From positions 1 through 63,388 of the forward strand of contig NZ_JAENHM010000027.1 of assembly GCF_016595245.1 (NCBI RefSeq): DNA of 63,388 nt. Direction: 5' to 3'. Each line of letters starts with the position of its first letter. Position 1 is the first letter of the stretch. Shown piece by piece: positions 34,308 to 43,493 of this stretch. The notes below the pieces were generated by a model. It saw only the letters and a list, made by a program, of their open reading frames with translations. It was not told the origin of the DNA and ran no database searches. The position numbers and the translations under genes were made by a program. The stretch is from Azospirillum endophyticum. GTDB taxonomy: Bacteria; Pseudomonadota; Alphaproteobacteria; Azospirillales; Azospirillaceae.

Positions 34308-35387
34308 ATGGCGACCTACACCGACCTCAGGCGCGAGTCCTTCTCCGCCACCATCGACGGCAAGCCGGTGGATCTGTTCACCCTGCGCAACGGCCGCGGC
34401 ATGGTGGTGCGCATCACCAATTACGGCGCCAAGATCGAGCAGGTCCTGGTTCCCGACCGCGACGGCGCGCTGGGCGACGTGGTCCAGGGCTATGACGGCA
34501 TCGAGGGCGTGACGGGCGGGCAGGCGTCGATGGGGTCCTTCATCGGGCGCTATTGCGGGCGCATCCCCGATGGGCGCTTCACGCTGGACGGCGTGCCCCA
34601 TCAGGCCGCGGTGAACAGCCCGCCCAACACCCTGCATGGCGGCCAGCGCGGCTCGCGCTTCCGCGTCTTCGACGCCCGGCAGCTCGACGAGGCCAGCCTG
34701 GAACTGACCCATGTCTTCCAGGATGGCGAGGAAGGCTTTCCCGGCACCCTGCCGCTGCGGCTGGTCTATACGGTCGGCGACGACAATGCCCTGACCATCG
34801 CCTGGACCGCGGTGGCGGCCGACAAGACCACCATCGCCAACTTCACCGACCACACCTTCTTCAACCTGTCGGGCGATCTCGGCTCGTCGATCCTCGATCA
34901 TGTCGCCACCGTCCAGGCCGGCCGCTATCTGGAACTCGGCGAGACGGCGGTGCCGACCGGCGCGATGGTGGAGGTCGCCGGCACGCCGCACGACTTCCGC
35001 ACCCCGGCGGCGCTGGGCGCCCGCATCGATGCCGACGATCCCATGCTGGCGCTCGGCAAGGGCTACGACCTGCATTACGTGATCGACAGGCCGGCGACCG
35101 GCCCGGTTCCCGTCCTGCACGCCCGCTTCCTCCACCCGGCCAGCGGCCGGACGCTGGAGGTGCTGTCGACCGAACCCGGCCTGCAGCTCTACACCGGCAA
35201 TTTCCTGGAGGGCAAAACCCCGCGGGACGTCGGCAAGGGCGGCATCCTCTACACCAAACACAGCGCCTTCTGCGCCGAGCCGTCCAAGTTCCCCAACGCC
35301 GTCAACATCCCCTCCTTCCCGTCGACCGTGCTGCGTCCCGGCCAATGGACCGCCGGGTCCATCGTCTACCGGTTCGGGGTCGCCTGA
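34308..35387 (+). CDS. galM: aldose 1-epimerase (mutarotase)
   Basis: The enzyme interconverts alpha and beta anomers of galactose, glucose and related sugars in the cytoplasm. The 359-residue protein has the GalM hallmarks: 'TNYGAKIEQVLVPD', the first His in 'NTLHGGQRG', the catalytic His in 'NFTDHTFFNLSG', and the catalytic Glu near the C-terminus in 'STEPGLQLYTGNF', with 'FCAEPSKFPNAVNIPSFPSTVLRPG' following. Length is normal. It starts at ATG 34308, and is followed 78 bases later by pyk on the same strand, so the pair may serve sugar catabolism together. Confidence 0.93.
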   Translation: MATYTDLRRESFSATIDGKPVDLFTLRNGRGMVVRITNYGAKIEQVLVPDRDGALGDVVQGYDGIEGVTGGQASMGSFIGRYCGRIPDGRFTLDGVPHQAAVNSPPNTLHGGQRGSRFRVFDARQLDEASLELTHVFQDGEEGFPGTLPLRLVYTVGDDNALTIAWTAVAADKTTIANFTDHTFFNLSGDLGSSILDHVATVQAGRYLELGETAVPTGAMVEVAGTPHDFRTPAALGARIDADDPMLALGKGYDLHYVIDRPATGPVPVLHARFLHPASGRTLEVLSTEPGLQLYTGNFLEGKTPRDVGKGGILYTKHSAFCAEPSKFPNAVNIPSFPSTVLRPGQWTAGSIVYRFGVA

Positions 35388-35465
35388 GGCGGCACGGCAC
35401 CGCCCGCCCCTCCCCCTGAGCACCACGCACGGCCGCCCCTCCTCCCCCTCGGAGTCCGTTACGCC

Positions 35466-36977
35466 ATGAGCATTGCCAAGCCGATCCGCCGTTACCGGCA
35501 GACGAAAGTCGTCGCCACGCTGGGTCCGTCCTCCTCCTCGCCCGAGATGATCCGCCGCCTGTTCGAAGCCGGCGTCGACGTCTTCCGCCTGAACTTCAGC
35601 CACGGCAGCCACCAGGACCATGGCGAGCGCGTCCGCGCCATCCGCGCGCTGGAGGCGGAGACCGGCCGCCCCATCGCCATCATGGCCGACCTGCAGGGGC
35701 CGAAGCTGCGGCTGGGCCGCTTCGCCGACGGGCCGGTGACGCTGACCCCCGGCCAGTCCTTCTGCCTCGACCTGCTGGCGGAGCCGGGCGACGCCCGCCG
35801 TGTCGGCATGCCCCATCCGGAGATCTTCGCCGCCCTGGTGCCGGAGGCCGAGCTGCTGCTCGACGACGGCAAGGTCCGGCTGCGGGTGACCGCCTGCGGT
35901 GCCGATTTTGCCGAGACCGTGGTGGTGTCGGGCACCAAACTGTCGGACCGCAAGGGCGTCAATGTCCCCGGCGTGGTGCTGCCGCTGTCGCCGCTGACGG
36001 CCAAGGACCGCACCGACCTGGACTTCGCCCTCGACCAGGGGGTGGACTGGGTGGCGCTGAGCTTCGTCCAGCGGCCGGAGGACGTGGCGGAGGCGCGCAA
36101 GCTGGTCGCCGGCCGCGCCGCCCTGCTGTCGAAGCTGGAGAAGCCGCAGGCGATCCAGCATTTGGACCGCATCGTCGAGATGTCGGACGGCGTCATGGTG
36201 GCGCGCGGCGACCTGGGCGTGGAGATGCCGCCGGAAGACGTGCCGTCGATCCAGAAGCGCATCATCCGCGCCGCCCGGCTGGCCGGCAAGCCGGTGATCG
36301 TCGCCACCCAGATGCTGGAATCGATGATCTCCGCCCCCGCCCCGACGCGGGCCGAGGCGTCCGACGTCGCCACCGCGGTGTTCGACGGCGCCGACGCCGT
36401 CATGCTGTCGGCGGAGACCGCATCGGGCGAGTATCCGGTGGAAGCGGTGTCGATCATGGACCGCATCGCCCGGCGGGTGGAAGGCGACCCGCTCTACCGC
36501 ACCATGATGGACGCCCAGCATGCCGACCCGGAACAGACGGAATCGGACGCCATCACCGCCGCCGCCCGCCAGGTCGCCCATACGGTGAAGGCGGCGGCCA
36601 TCGCCACCTACACCACCAGCGGCTCCACCACGCTGCGGGCGGCGCGCGAGCGTCCGGAGGTGCCGATCCTCTGCCTGACCGAAAGCGCCGCCATCGCCCG
36701 CCGACTGGTGCTGGCCTATGGCGTCCATGCCGTCCCGACCGAGGATGTGCAGAGCTTCGCCGACATGGTGCACAAGGCGGCCCGGCTGGCCTATGTCCAT
36801 GGGCTGGCCAAGGAGGGGCAGCGTCTGGTCATCACCGCCGGCGTGCCGTTCGGCATGCCGGGATCGACCAACATCCTGCGCATCGCCTGGGTCGAGCCGC
36901 CGAGCCGCTCGCAGAACCATGCGGAGCGCGAGCAGGACGCCCGGTCCCGGCAGCCGATGGCCTTCGCCGACGCCTGA
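35466..36977 (+). CDS. pyk: pyruvate kinase
   Basis: Pyruvate kinase converts phosphoenolpyruvate and ADP to pyruvate and ATP, the last step of glycolysis/Entner-Doudoroff. The 503-residue protein shows the family signatures: 'NFSHGSHQDH', 'MADLQGPKLRLG', the active-site Lys in 'ALLSKLEKPQAI', 'MVARGDLGVEMPPEDVP' and 'TRAEASDVATAVFDGADAVMLSAE'. The C-terminal allosteric domain is present, with a 20-30 residue basic/acidic extension ('NHAEREQDARSR') making it slightly longer than the usual ~475. Start ATG 35466. Expression is probably with galM. Confidence 0.95.
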   Translation: MSIAKPIRRYRQTKVVATLGPSSSSPEMIRRLFEAGVDVFRLNFSHGSHQDHGERVRAIRALEAETGRPIAIMADLQGPKLRLGRFADGPVTLTPGQSFCLDLLAEPGDARRVGMPHPEIFAALVPEAELLLDDGKVRLRVTACGADFAETVVVSGTKLSDRKGVNVPGVVLPLSPLTAKDRTDLDFALDQGVDWVALSFVQRPEDVAEARKLVAGRAALLSKLEKPQAIQHLDRIVEMSDGVMVARGDLGVEMPPEDVPSIQKRIIRAARLAGKPVIVATQMLESMISAPAPTRAEASDVATAVFDGADAVMLSAETASGEYPVEAVSIMDRIARRVEGDPLYRTMMDAQHADPEQTESDAITAAARQVAHTVKAAAIATYTTSGSTTLRAARERPEVPILCLTESAAIARRLVLAYGVHAVPTEDVQSFADMVHKAARLAYVHGLAKEGQRLVITAGVPFGMPGSTNILRIAWVEPPSRSQNHAEREQDARSRQPMAFADA

Positions 36978-37006
36978 TCGCCAGGGCTAGTCCCATCGGG
37001 CTGGAG

Positions 37007-37044
37007 TGTGATCGGTTCAAGCGGAAGCGCTTGTGCCGATCACA
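37007..37044. terminator. strong nested stem-loop after pyk
   Basis: TGTGATCGG at 37007-37015 pairs perfectly with CCGATCACA at 37036-37044, and inside it CAAGCG (37018-37023) pairs with CGCTTG (37028-37033) round a GAAG loop, giving 15 Watson-Crick pairs in 38 bases. It sits 30 bases after the pyk stop. There is no T-run after it, so it could be a processing or stabilising hairpin, or an operator, rather than an intrinsic terminator. Confidence 0.5.
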
Positions 37045-37145
37045 TGGGAAAAGTCGAAAGCCTGGAGGCGGTCAGAGGCTTCAGTGAACATCCGACCGAC
37101 TCTCGTCCCACCGGACCGGTCAGGCTTTACCGGCGATCCGTCGTC

Positions 37146-37208
37146 CGGTTCGAACCGCACCTTCTGCCGATCGCCAAGCATCCGTTTCGATCGAATGGAC
37201 GCTTGGCG
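37146..37208. repeat. two further dyads in the pyk-MHYT gap
   Basis: CGGTTCGAACCG (37146-37157) is a perfect 12-base palindrome. At 37172-37208 a second hairpin pairs CGCCAAGC with GCTTGGCG, continuing after one mismatch through TCC/GGA. With the hairpin after pyk this makes the 36978-37440 gap dense in secondary structure. No gene with support lies in it. A structured RNA or a regulator-binding region is possible. Confidence 0.4.
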
Positions 37209-37260
37209 GAACACCAACTGCATAGCCGTTCGGCCCCCTGTTCTACCGACCTCTACGCTC

Positions 37261-37274
37261 TTGACACCGGTCAA
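37261..37274. promoter_or_regulatory. FNR/FixK-type box upstream of the MHYT/HD-GYP gene
   Basis: TTGACACCGGTCAA is a perfect TTGAC-N4-GTCAA palindrome, the alphaproteobacterial variant of the FNR/FixK box TTGAT-N4-ATCAA. It lies 166 bases before the next ATG. If it activates at the usual -41.5 position, the transcript would start near 37309. The gene downstream has an MHYT domain, a proposed sensor of oxygen, CO or NO, so an oxygen-responsive promoter would fit. Confidence 0.45.
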
Positions 37275-37440
37275 ATAAAGATGGCTTTTTAGCTAACTGC
37301 CGGAGATCGCCGGGCGCCGGTTTATGTCCGACCATCCCGGTCGGGGTTTCCCCGTCTTGCAACCCGACCGGCGGAACGGGCAATCAGGAAGGCCGGCCAG
37401 GAAAACCTGTGTCGACCGGGTGTTTCAGGAGAGTTGCGGG

Positions 37441-38913
37441 ATGTCGATCGATCTGGCCGGGCTGTGCTTCACGTCGGCATCCGGCCTGCCGTTGTCCCAC
37501 GACCCCTGGCTGGTGACGCTGTCCTATGCCGTCGCCGCCTTCGCCTCCTACGCGGCGCTCGACATGGCGGAGCGGATGCACCGGACCGCCGGCGTCGCCC
37601 GCATGATGTGGCGGGGCTGTGCCGCGGTGGCGCTCGGCGGCGGCATCTGGGCGATGCATTTCATCGGCATGCTGGCCCTGACCATCGACACGCCGATCGC
37701 CTATGATCCGGTGAAGACCCTGCTGTCGCTGGTGACCTCGGTCGTCTTCGTCGCCGCCGGCTTCCGCATCATCCAGAACCGCCGCTCCCCGGGCGCGATC
37801 GCCGCGGCCGGCGGCATCGTCGGGGCGGGAGTGGCGGCGATGCATTATCTCGGCATGGCGGCGATGGTCCTGCCGGCCCGCATCGCTTACGAACCGACGC
37901 TGTGGATCCTGTCGGTCGCCATCGCCGCCGCGGCGGCGACGGCCGGGCTGTGGCTGTCCGCCCGCATCCACCGCCTGCGGATGCGGATGCTGGCCGCCCT
38001 GGTGATGGCGGTCGCTGTCTGCGGCATGCACTACACCGGCATGGCCGCCCTGGTGGTCCAGGTCGATCCCATGCTGATGCCGGCGGACGGGCTGCTGGCC
38101 GACGGCGTGTCGAGCGGACCGCTGGCCGCGGCGGTCGCGATCGGCACCTTCGGCCTGGTGCTGCTGGCGCTGGTGTCCGCCGCCGCCGACCGCCGGCTTT
38201 CCGCCGCCGCCGCGCACGAGGCCTCGGCCCTGCGCATCGCCAACATGGAATTGCAGGCCACCCGGGTTCAGCTGGAGGCGACCCAGCGCGAGATCATCCG
38301 CCGCCTGTGCAGCGCCGGCGAATTCCGCGACAACGAGACCGGCCAGCATGTGGCGCGCATGGCCCAGATCTCCCACCAGCTCGCCCTGTCGGCCGGCTGC
38401 GCCCCGGATTTCGCCGCGAAGCTGCTGGAAGCGGCGCCCCTGCACGACATCGGCAAGATCGGCATCCCCGACCATGTGCTGCTGAAACCCGGCCGGCTCG
38501 ACGCCCAGGAATGGGCCACCATGCGCGACCACGCGACCATCGGCCATCGGCTGCTGGTCGGCAGCGGGCTGCCCCTGCTCGACCTCGCCGCCGAGATCGC
38601 CGGCACCCACCACGAGAAATGGGACGGCACCGGCTATCCCGCCGGCCTGCGCGGCACCGCGATCCCGCTGTCCGGCCGCATCGTCGCCATCGCCGACGTG
38701 TTCGACGCCCTGCTGTCCGCCCGCCCCTACAAGGAGCCCTGGCCGCTGGAAACGGTCGTCGCCCATATGCGGGAGCAGGCCGGCCGCCATTTCGACCCGG
38801 ATCTGGTGACGGTCTTCCTCGACAGGCTCGACGTCATGTTGGCGATCCGCGACCGCTTCCTCGACGACGCGTTCGATCAGCCGCTGCTGGCACGATCCGA
38901 CGCCGCCGAGTGA
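37441..38913 (+). CDS. MHYT-sensor HD-GYP c-di-GMP phosphodiesterase
   Basis: The 490-residue protein has an N-terminal MHYT membrane sensor with about seven helices and three MHYT-type motifs: 'WAMHFIGMLAL' (near 76), 'AAMHYLGMAAM' (near 138) and 'CGMHYTGMAAL' (near 197). These are thought to bind a metal and sense a diatomic gas. After a short coiled-coil (about 265-285) comes an HD-GYP domain with 'HDIGKIGIPD', 'RDHATIGHRLL', and the diagnostic 'HHEKWDGTGYP', so it should hydrolyse c-di-GMP. The ATG at 37441 has GGAGAG upstream; earlier in-frame codons read as non-coding. A candidate FNR/FixK box lies upstream. Confidence 0.92.
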   Translation: MSIDLAGLCFTSASGLPLSHDPWLVTLSYAVAAFASYAALDMAERMHRTAGVARMMWRGCAAVALGGGIWAMHFIGMLALTIDTPIAYDPVKTLLSLVTSVVFVAAGFRIIQNRRSPGAIAAAGGIVGAGVAAMHYLGMAAMVLPARIAYEPTLWILSVAIAAAAATAGLWLSARIHRLRMRMLAALVMAVAVCGMHYTGMAALVVQVDPMLMPADGLLADGVSSGPLAAAVAIGTFGLVLLALVSAAADRRLSAAAAHEASALRIANMELQATRVQLEATQREIIRRLCSAGEFRDNETGQHVARMAQISHQLALSAGCAPDFAAKLLEAAPLHDIGKIGIPDHVLLKPGRLDAQEWATMRDHATIGHRLLVGSGLPLLDLAAEIAGTHHEKWDGTGYPAGLRGTAIPLSGRIVAIADVFDALLSARPYKEPWPLETVVAHMREQAGRHFDPDLVTVFLDRLDVMLAIRDRFLDDAFDQPLLARSDAAE

Positions 38914-39111
38914 ATATCGGGGTTGTTCCGGATAGAAATCCTCCAGAATTTCTGATCTCACGGCGTGATATCTACAATTTTTCTTCGAAGACGCACCGTT
39001 CGATTGGTGAACTCCACAAGAGGGCGTTAACTTTTTATTTGGCGATCCAGGGATAAGGATAGAATCCGGCAATTCGGCGCCGGTCATCATCATCCTTATC
39101 GATCCGGGACA

Positions 39112-41946
39112 ATGCACCAGCCCCTGACCGCCGAGTTCGACCGGCTCCCGGCCCGCAAATCCATGCGGGGGAATGCCTTGCTGGACGCGATCCCGGTGGG
39201 GATCGCGATCCTCGACCACCGGCTCCGCTGCCTGCGGCTGAACCGGCGGATGGCGGCGATGGCGGGGCTTCCCGCCGCCGCGGCAGGACTGCCCTTCGCC
39301 GATGTCTGGCCGGACGCGGAGGACGCGCTGCTGGCGGCCGCTCCGCTCGCCCTGGCCGGTACGGTGGTGGAGGACATCATCCTCTCGGAGTCCGAGCGCC
39401 TGCTGGTCGCCACCCTGCATCCCTACGACGACGAGGAGGCCGCGGCCCTTCTCTGCATCGTGGAGGACCGGACCGGGGCGAGACGGGGCGAGGCCGAGCT
39501 CCGCCAGGTCAAGGAGCTTCACCGCCACACGCTTGAACTGAGCGGCCTCTATCCCTGGTGCAGCACCCCGGACGGCACGCCGCACACCACGCGGCGCTGG
39601 CGCGGGCGCATCGGCCTGGGGGCGGACGACATCGCGACCGCGCAGGATTGGATCGCCGCCCTCCATCCCGACGACCGCCCCCCCTTTCGGGCCGCCTGGA
39701 CACATGCCTTGGCGACCGGCGGCGCGCTGGAAATCGATCTGCGCCTGCGCATCGCCAGACACGACGACCCGGTTGGCGACGGCCACCGCTGGTTCCGCCG
39801 CAGGGCCTCGGCCCGGCGGGACGCGGACGGCCGCATCCTCCAGTGGTACGGCACGGACGAGGACATCCACGACCGCAAGATGACCGAGGCGGCCCTGCGC
39901 GAGAGCGAATCCTTCGCCCGCCAGATCCTCGACAACAGCCCGGAATGCCTGAAGGTGCTGGACATGGAGGGGCGGGTGACCTTCATGAACGTCCCCGGCG
40001 TCCAGCTGATGGAGCTGGACAGCCCCAACACCCTGATGGGCCGGCCCTGGGAGGACATCTGGCCGGAGGAGCGGCGGCCGCAGCTGCGCGCCGCGATCGA
40101 CGCTGCGCGGCGGGGCGACACCGCCCGCTTCCTCGGTTTCTGCCCGACGGCCATGGGCACGCCGAAATGGTGGGACAACCTGATCTGTCCCCTGCCCGGC
40201 CCCGATGGACGCCCGCAGCGGCTGCTCGCCATCTCCCGCGACGTCACCGACATTCAGCACGCCCGGCAGGCGCTGGAGGAGACCACCACCCTGCTGTCCG
40301 GCGTGCTGGAAAGCACCACCGATGCCGTGGTGTTCATCGACCAGGATTGGCGCATCACCTATCGCAACCCGGTCGCCGCCTCCGTCCTTGAAGGCCGGGG
40401 CATCCGGCTGGGCGACGACTTCTTCGGCGCCTTTCCCCAGCAGACGGAGAGCTGCGGCCTGTTCCGCAAGGCGATGGCGGACCAGACGCCGGCCGTCTTC
40501 GAGGAGTATGTGGCGGCGCTGGGGATATGGACGGAGGTCCACGCCTTTCCCACCGCACAGGGATTGTCCGTCTTCTTCCGCAACGTCACCGAACGCCGGC
40601 GCGTGGAGGAGGAGCGGCGCGCCGCCCAGGAGAGGATCGCCCGTCTGGCCCGGCTGGATTCGCTGACCGGCCTGTCCAACCGGCTGTATTTCCAGGAAAG
40701 GCTGGAGCAGACGCTGCGCGACGCGGCGACGGACGGCGAGGCGGACGGCGGGGCGATGGCGGTCCATTACATCGACCTCGACCAGTTCAAGGCGGTCAAC
40801 GACACGCTGGGGCATCCCGCGGGCGACGCGCTGCTGCGCCAGGTGGCGGACCGGCTGCGCGGCTGCGCCGGCACGGGCGACCTCGTTTCCCGTTTCGGCG
40901 GCGACGAGTTCGCCATCCTGCAGACCGGCCTGTGGGGACCGGCGGAGGCGGAGGACCTCGCCCGCTGCATCATCTCGGCCATGGCCGAACCGTTCGACGT
41001 CGACGGGGCTCAGATCCAGACCGGCACCAGCATCGGCATCGCCCTGTCCGGGCGCGACGGCGCCGAAGCCGACGCCCTGCTGAAGGCCGCCGACATCGCG
41101 CTCTATCGCGCCAAGGCCGACGGCCGCAACACCCACCGCTTCTTCGCCCCGGAGATGGCGGAGCGGCTGAAGGCCTTCCACGACCTCAAGCTCGGCCTGC
41201 ACGAGGCCCTGCGCCGGGGCGAGTTCGAGCTGCATTACCAGCCGCTGGTCGGTGCGGACAATGGATACCTCCGCGGATTCGAGGCACTGATCCGCTGGCG
41301 CCGTCCCGGCCGCGGCCTGGTCGGGCCCGCCGACTTCATCCCGGTGGCGGAGGAGACCGGCCTGATCGGCCCGATCGGCGACTGGGCGCTGCGCGAAGCC
41401 TGCCGCGAGGCGACGGGGTGGCCGGACGGCATCGCGGTCAGCGTCAACGTGTCCTCCGTCCAGTTCCGCGGCAGGGGCTTGGTGGAATCGGTCCGCCAGG
41501 CCCTGGCCGACACCGGTCTGGCGCCGGGGCGGCTGGAGTTGGAAATCACCGAATCCGTCCTGCTGCAGGATGACGACACCAATCTCGGCACCCTGCGCGC
41601 GCTGCGGGCGCTCGGCACCCGGATCGTCATGGATGATTTCGGCACCGGCTATTCGGCGCTGGGATATCTCTGCCGGTTCCGCTTCGACAAGGTGAAGATC
41701 GACCGCAGCTTCGTCGCCAACCTGCCCCGCTGCGACGGCTCCACCGCGGTGGTCCAGGCAGTGGCCGGCATGGGCCGCACCCTGGGCGTCGTCATCACCG
41801 CCGAGGGGGTGGAGGAGCAGGCCCAGTTCGAGGCCGTGCGCGAGCTGGGCTGCCAGGAGGCGCAGGGCTATCTGTTCTCCCGGCCGGTTCCGGCGGCGGA
41901 GGTGCCGGCGCTGATCGCGCGGCTGCGGGAGCCGGCTGCCGGGTAG
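39112..41946 (+). CDS. multi-PAS GGDEF-EAL protein
   Basis: This 944-residue cytoplasmic signalling protein has several PAS domains (about 18-130, 140-265, 270-385 and 395-500), among them one opening 'LLDAIPVGIAILDHRLRCLRLNRRM' and others ending in PAC-like 'GTDEDIHDRKMTEA' and 'ISRDVTDIQHARQA'. A GGDEF domain follows (about 510-680) with intact 'RFGGDEF' near 597, then an EAL domain (about 700-940) with intact 'EAL' at 724-726, 'LEITESVLL', 'DDFGTGYSAL' and 'KIDRSFV'. Both c-di-GMP synthesis and breakdown are therefore possible; sequence alone does not tell which dominates. There is no membrane segment. The gap before it is about 200 bases with no gene. Confidence 0.92.
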   Translation: MHQPLTAEFDRLPARKSMRGNALLDAIPVGIAILDHRLRCLRLNRRMAAMAGLPAAAAGLPFADVWPDAEDALLAAAPLALAGTVVEDIILSESERLLVATLHPYDDEEAAALLCIVEDRTGARRGEAELRQVKELHRHTLELSGLYPWCSTPDGTPHTTRRWRGRIGLGADDIATAQDWIAALHPDDRPPFRAAWTHALATGGALEIDLRLRIARHDDPVGDGHRWFRRRASARRDADGRILQWYGTDEDIHDRKMTEAALRESESFARQILDNSPECLKVLDMEGRVTFMNVPGVQLMELDSPNTLMGRPWEDIWPEERRPQLRAAIDAARRGDTARFLGFCPTAMGTPKWWDNLICPLPGPDGRPQRLLAISRDVTDIQHARQALEETTTLLSGVLESTTDAVVFIDQDWRITYRNPVAASVLEGRGIRLGDDFFGAFPQQTESCGLFRKAMADQTPAVFEEYVAALGIWTEVHAFPTAQGLSVFFRNVTERRRVEEERRAAQERIARLARLDSLTGLSNRLYFQERLEQTLRDAATDGEADGGAMAVHYIDLDQFKAVNDTLGHPAGDALLRQVADRLRGCAGTGDLVSRFGGDEFAILQTGLWGPAEAEDLARCIISAMAEPFDVDGAQIQTGTSIGIALSGRDGAEADALLKAADIALYRAKADGRNTHRFFAPEMAERLKAFHDLKLGLHEALRRGEFELHYQPLVGADNGYLRGFEALIRWRRPGRGLVGPADFIPVAEETGLIGPIGDWALREACREATGWPDGIAVSVNVSSVQFRGRGLVESVRQALADTGLAPGRLELEITESVLLQDDDTNLGTLRALRALGTRIVMDDFGTGYSALGYLCRFRFDKVKIDRSFVANLPRCDGSTAVVQAVAGMGRTLGVVITAEGVEEQAQFEAVRELGCQEAQGYLFSRPVPAAEVPALIARLREPAAG

Positions 41947-42035
41947 GATCCACCGCCCGAAGCGCAACGCCTTCCGGCGACGGCTGTTCTGGTGGGGGAG
42001 CGCTTCCTGCCAGGACATCGCCCCGGAGGACACCC

Positions 42036-42395
42036 ATGGCGAAGACCACCACCGATCACGACGAGATCCGCCGCTGGGCCGAAAGCCACGGCGGCAAGCC
42101 GGCCGTCGTCCGCAGCACCCATGACGAGGGCCATCATAACGAGGGCGATGGACACGCACGGGCCGGCGGCAGGAGCCGCAAGACCGGCGTCGGCCTGCTG
42201 CGCCTGATGTTCCCCAAGGCCCGCCGGTCCGACCATGGCGAGCTCGAGGAAATCGACTGGACCGAGTTCTTCCAGCAGTTCGAGGAATCGAAGCTGGCGC
42301 TTCTCTACGAGGAGGGGTCCAACTTCAACAAGCTGATCGGCCGCGACACCGCCGAAAAACGGGAACATGGCGACCACAAGGCGGCACGGCATTGA
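42036..42395 (+). CDS. small conserved protein of unknown function
   Basis: This 119-residue protein starts 'MAKTTTDHDEIRRWAESHGGKPAVV', has a His/Gly/Asp-rich low-complexity middle ('STHDEGHHNEGDGHARAGG'), and ends with 'LEEIDWTEFFQQFEESKLALLYEEGSNFNKLIGRD'. I recognise the pattern of a small family in Rhizobiales and Rhodospirillales that is sometimes misnamed as glucan branching enzyme; it has no known function. It has no signal or membrane segment. It precedes the formate/nitrite-type transporter by 28 bases and is probably co-transcribed with it. Confidence 0.7.
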   Translation: MAKTTTDHDEIRRWAESHGGKPAVVRSTHDEGHHNEGDGHARAGGRSRKTGVGLLRLMFPKARRSDHGELEEIDWTEFFQQFEESKLALLYEEGSNFNKLIGRDTAEKREHGDHKAARH

Positions 42396-42423
42396 CCGGC
42401 CGGCCGCAAGACCGCGCCCGCCG

Positions 42424-43242
42424 ATGACCGAAGCCGACGACAGCCCCCTGAACCGGGACGAGCGGGACGAGGTCAGGGAACGCTCCAACCCGCCGGCGCT
42501 GATCCTGCACGAAGCCATCCGGCTGGAGGGACAGGAGGAACTCAAGCGTCCGGCCTCGTCCCTGCTGTGGTCGGGTCTGGCGGCCGGGCTGTCGATGGGC
42601 TTCTCGATGGTGGGCGAGGCCTTGCTGACGACCCATCTGCCGGACGAGCCCTGGCGGCCGCTGATCGCCAGCTTCGGCTATTGCTTCGGCTTCCTGATCG
42701 TCATCCTCGGCCGCCAGCAGCTGTTCACCGAAAACACGCTGACGGTGATCCTGCCGCTGCTCCAGCGCTGGTCGACGGGTACGGTGCTGCGGGTGGCCCG
42801 GCTGTGGGCACTGGTCTTCGCCGCCAACATCGTCGGCACCCTGCTGTTCTCCGCCTTCGCCGCCGGAACGGAGGCCTTCTCCCCGCCGCTGCGCGCCGCC
42901 TTCGTCGAGCTGGGAACCACCGCCGTCCGCTCGGATTTCCTGACGACGACGCTGCATGGGGTGCTCGCCGGCTGGCTGATCGCGCTGCTGGTCTGGATCA
43001 CGCCGTCGGTCGGACAGGCGCGCTTCTTCGTCATCGTCGCCCTGACCTGGCTGATCGCGCTCGGCAAATTCGCCCATGTCGTCGCCGGGTCGGTCGAGGT
43101 GTCCTTCGCCGCCATGTCCGGGGAGATCGGCTGGGACCGCTACGCCTTCGGCTTCCTGCTGCCGTCGCTGATCGGCAACGTGCTGGGCGGCGTCGGCATG
43201 GTGGCGCTGATCAACCACGCGCAGGTCCGGCAGGATCAGTGA
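42424..43242 (+). CDS. formate/nitrite transporter (FNT) family protein
   Basis: FNT channels form pentamers in the inner membrane and pass small anions such as formate or nitrite. This 272-residue protein is of the YfdC-like branch: a ~60-residue acidic N-terminal tail, then six helices including 'SLLWSGLAAGLSMGFSMVGEALL', 'GYCFGFLIVILGRQQLFTENTLTVILPLL' (the conserved TENT stretch) and 'WLIALGKFAHVVAGSVEVSFA' (conserved His). The substrate is not certain. The ATG at 42424 is preferred to 42367 because the N-terminus then begins 'MTEADDSPLNRDER', as in relatives, and no overlap with the small protein upstream is needed. Confidence 0.88.
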   Translation: MTEADDSPLNRDERDEVRERSNPPALILHEAIRLEGQEELKRPASSLLWSGLAAGLSMGFSMVGEALLTTHLPDEPWRPLIASFGYCFGFLIVILGRQQLFTENTLTVILPLLQRWSTGTVLRVARLWALVFAANIVGTLLFSAFAAGTEAFSPPLRAAFVELGTTAVRSDFLTTTLHGVLAGWLIALLVWITPSVGQARFFVIVALTWLIALGKFAHVVAGSVEVSFAAMSGEIGWDRYAFGFLLPSLIGNVLGGVGMVALINHAQVRQDQ

Positions 43243-43493
43243 GCACGGTCCGGGCCGAACGGAAGCCGCCCGTCGCGGGCCGGCAACCGAGCCTTTGGGC
43301 TGAGAGCCGACATTACAATTCGCCGCATTTCATCGGAATTCGCCGCTATTCGTTTGGCACCATAACCATCCTAAAGGAGTATGCTCCACCATCTGGATGA
43401 TGGGAACCCGGCGACGCCATCCGGATCGCATCCCGACCGCCGAAGAGCAGGCCGGCAGAGTGCGCGCATGAACCTCGATAAGGTGGTAAGTCC

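Noticed and set aside
37384..42159. A 1591-codon minus-strand open frame over the two c-di-GMP genes
   Set aside because: The plus strand here has complete MHYT, HD-GYP, PAS, GGDEF and EAL domains. The minus frame has no domain and is a codon-bias shadow.
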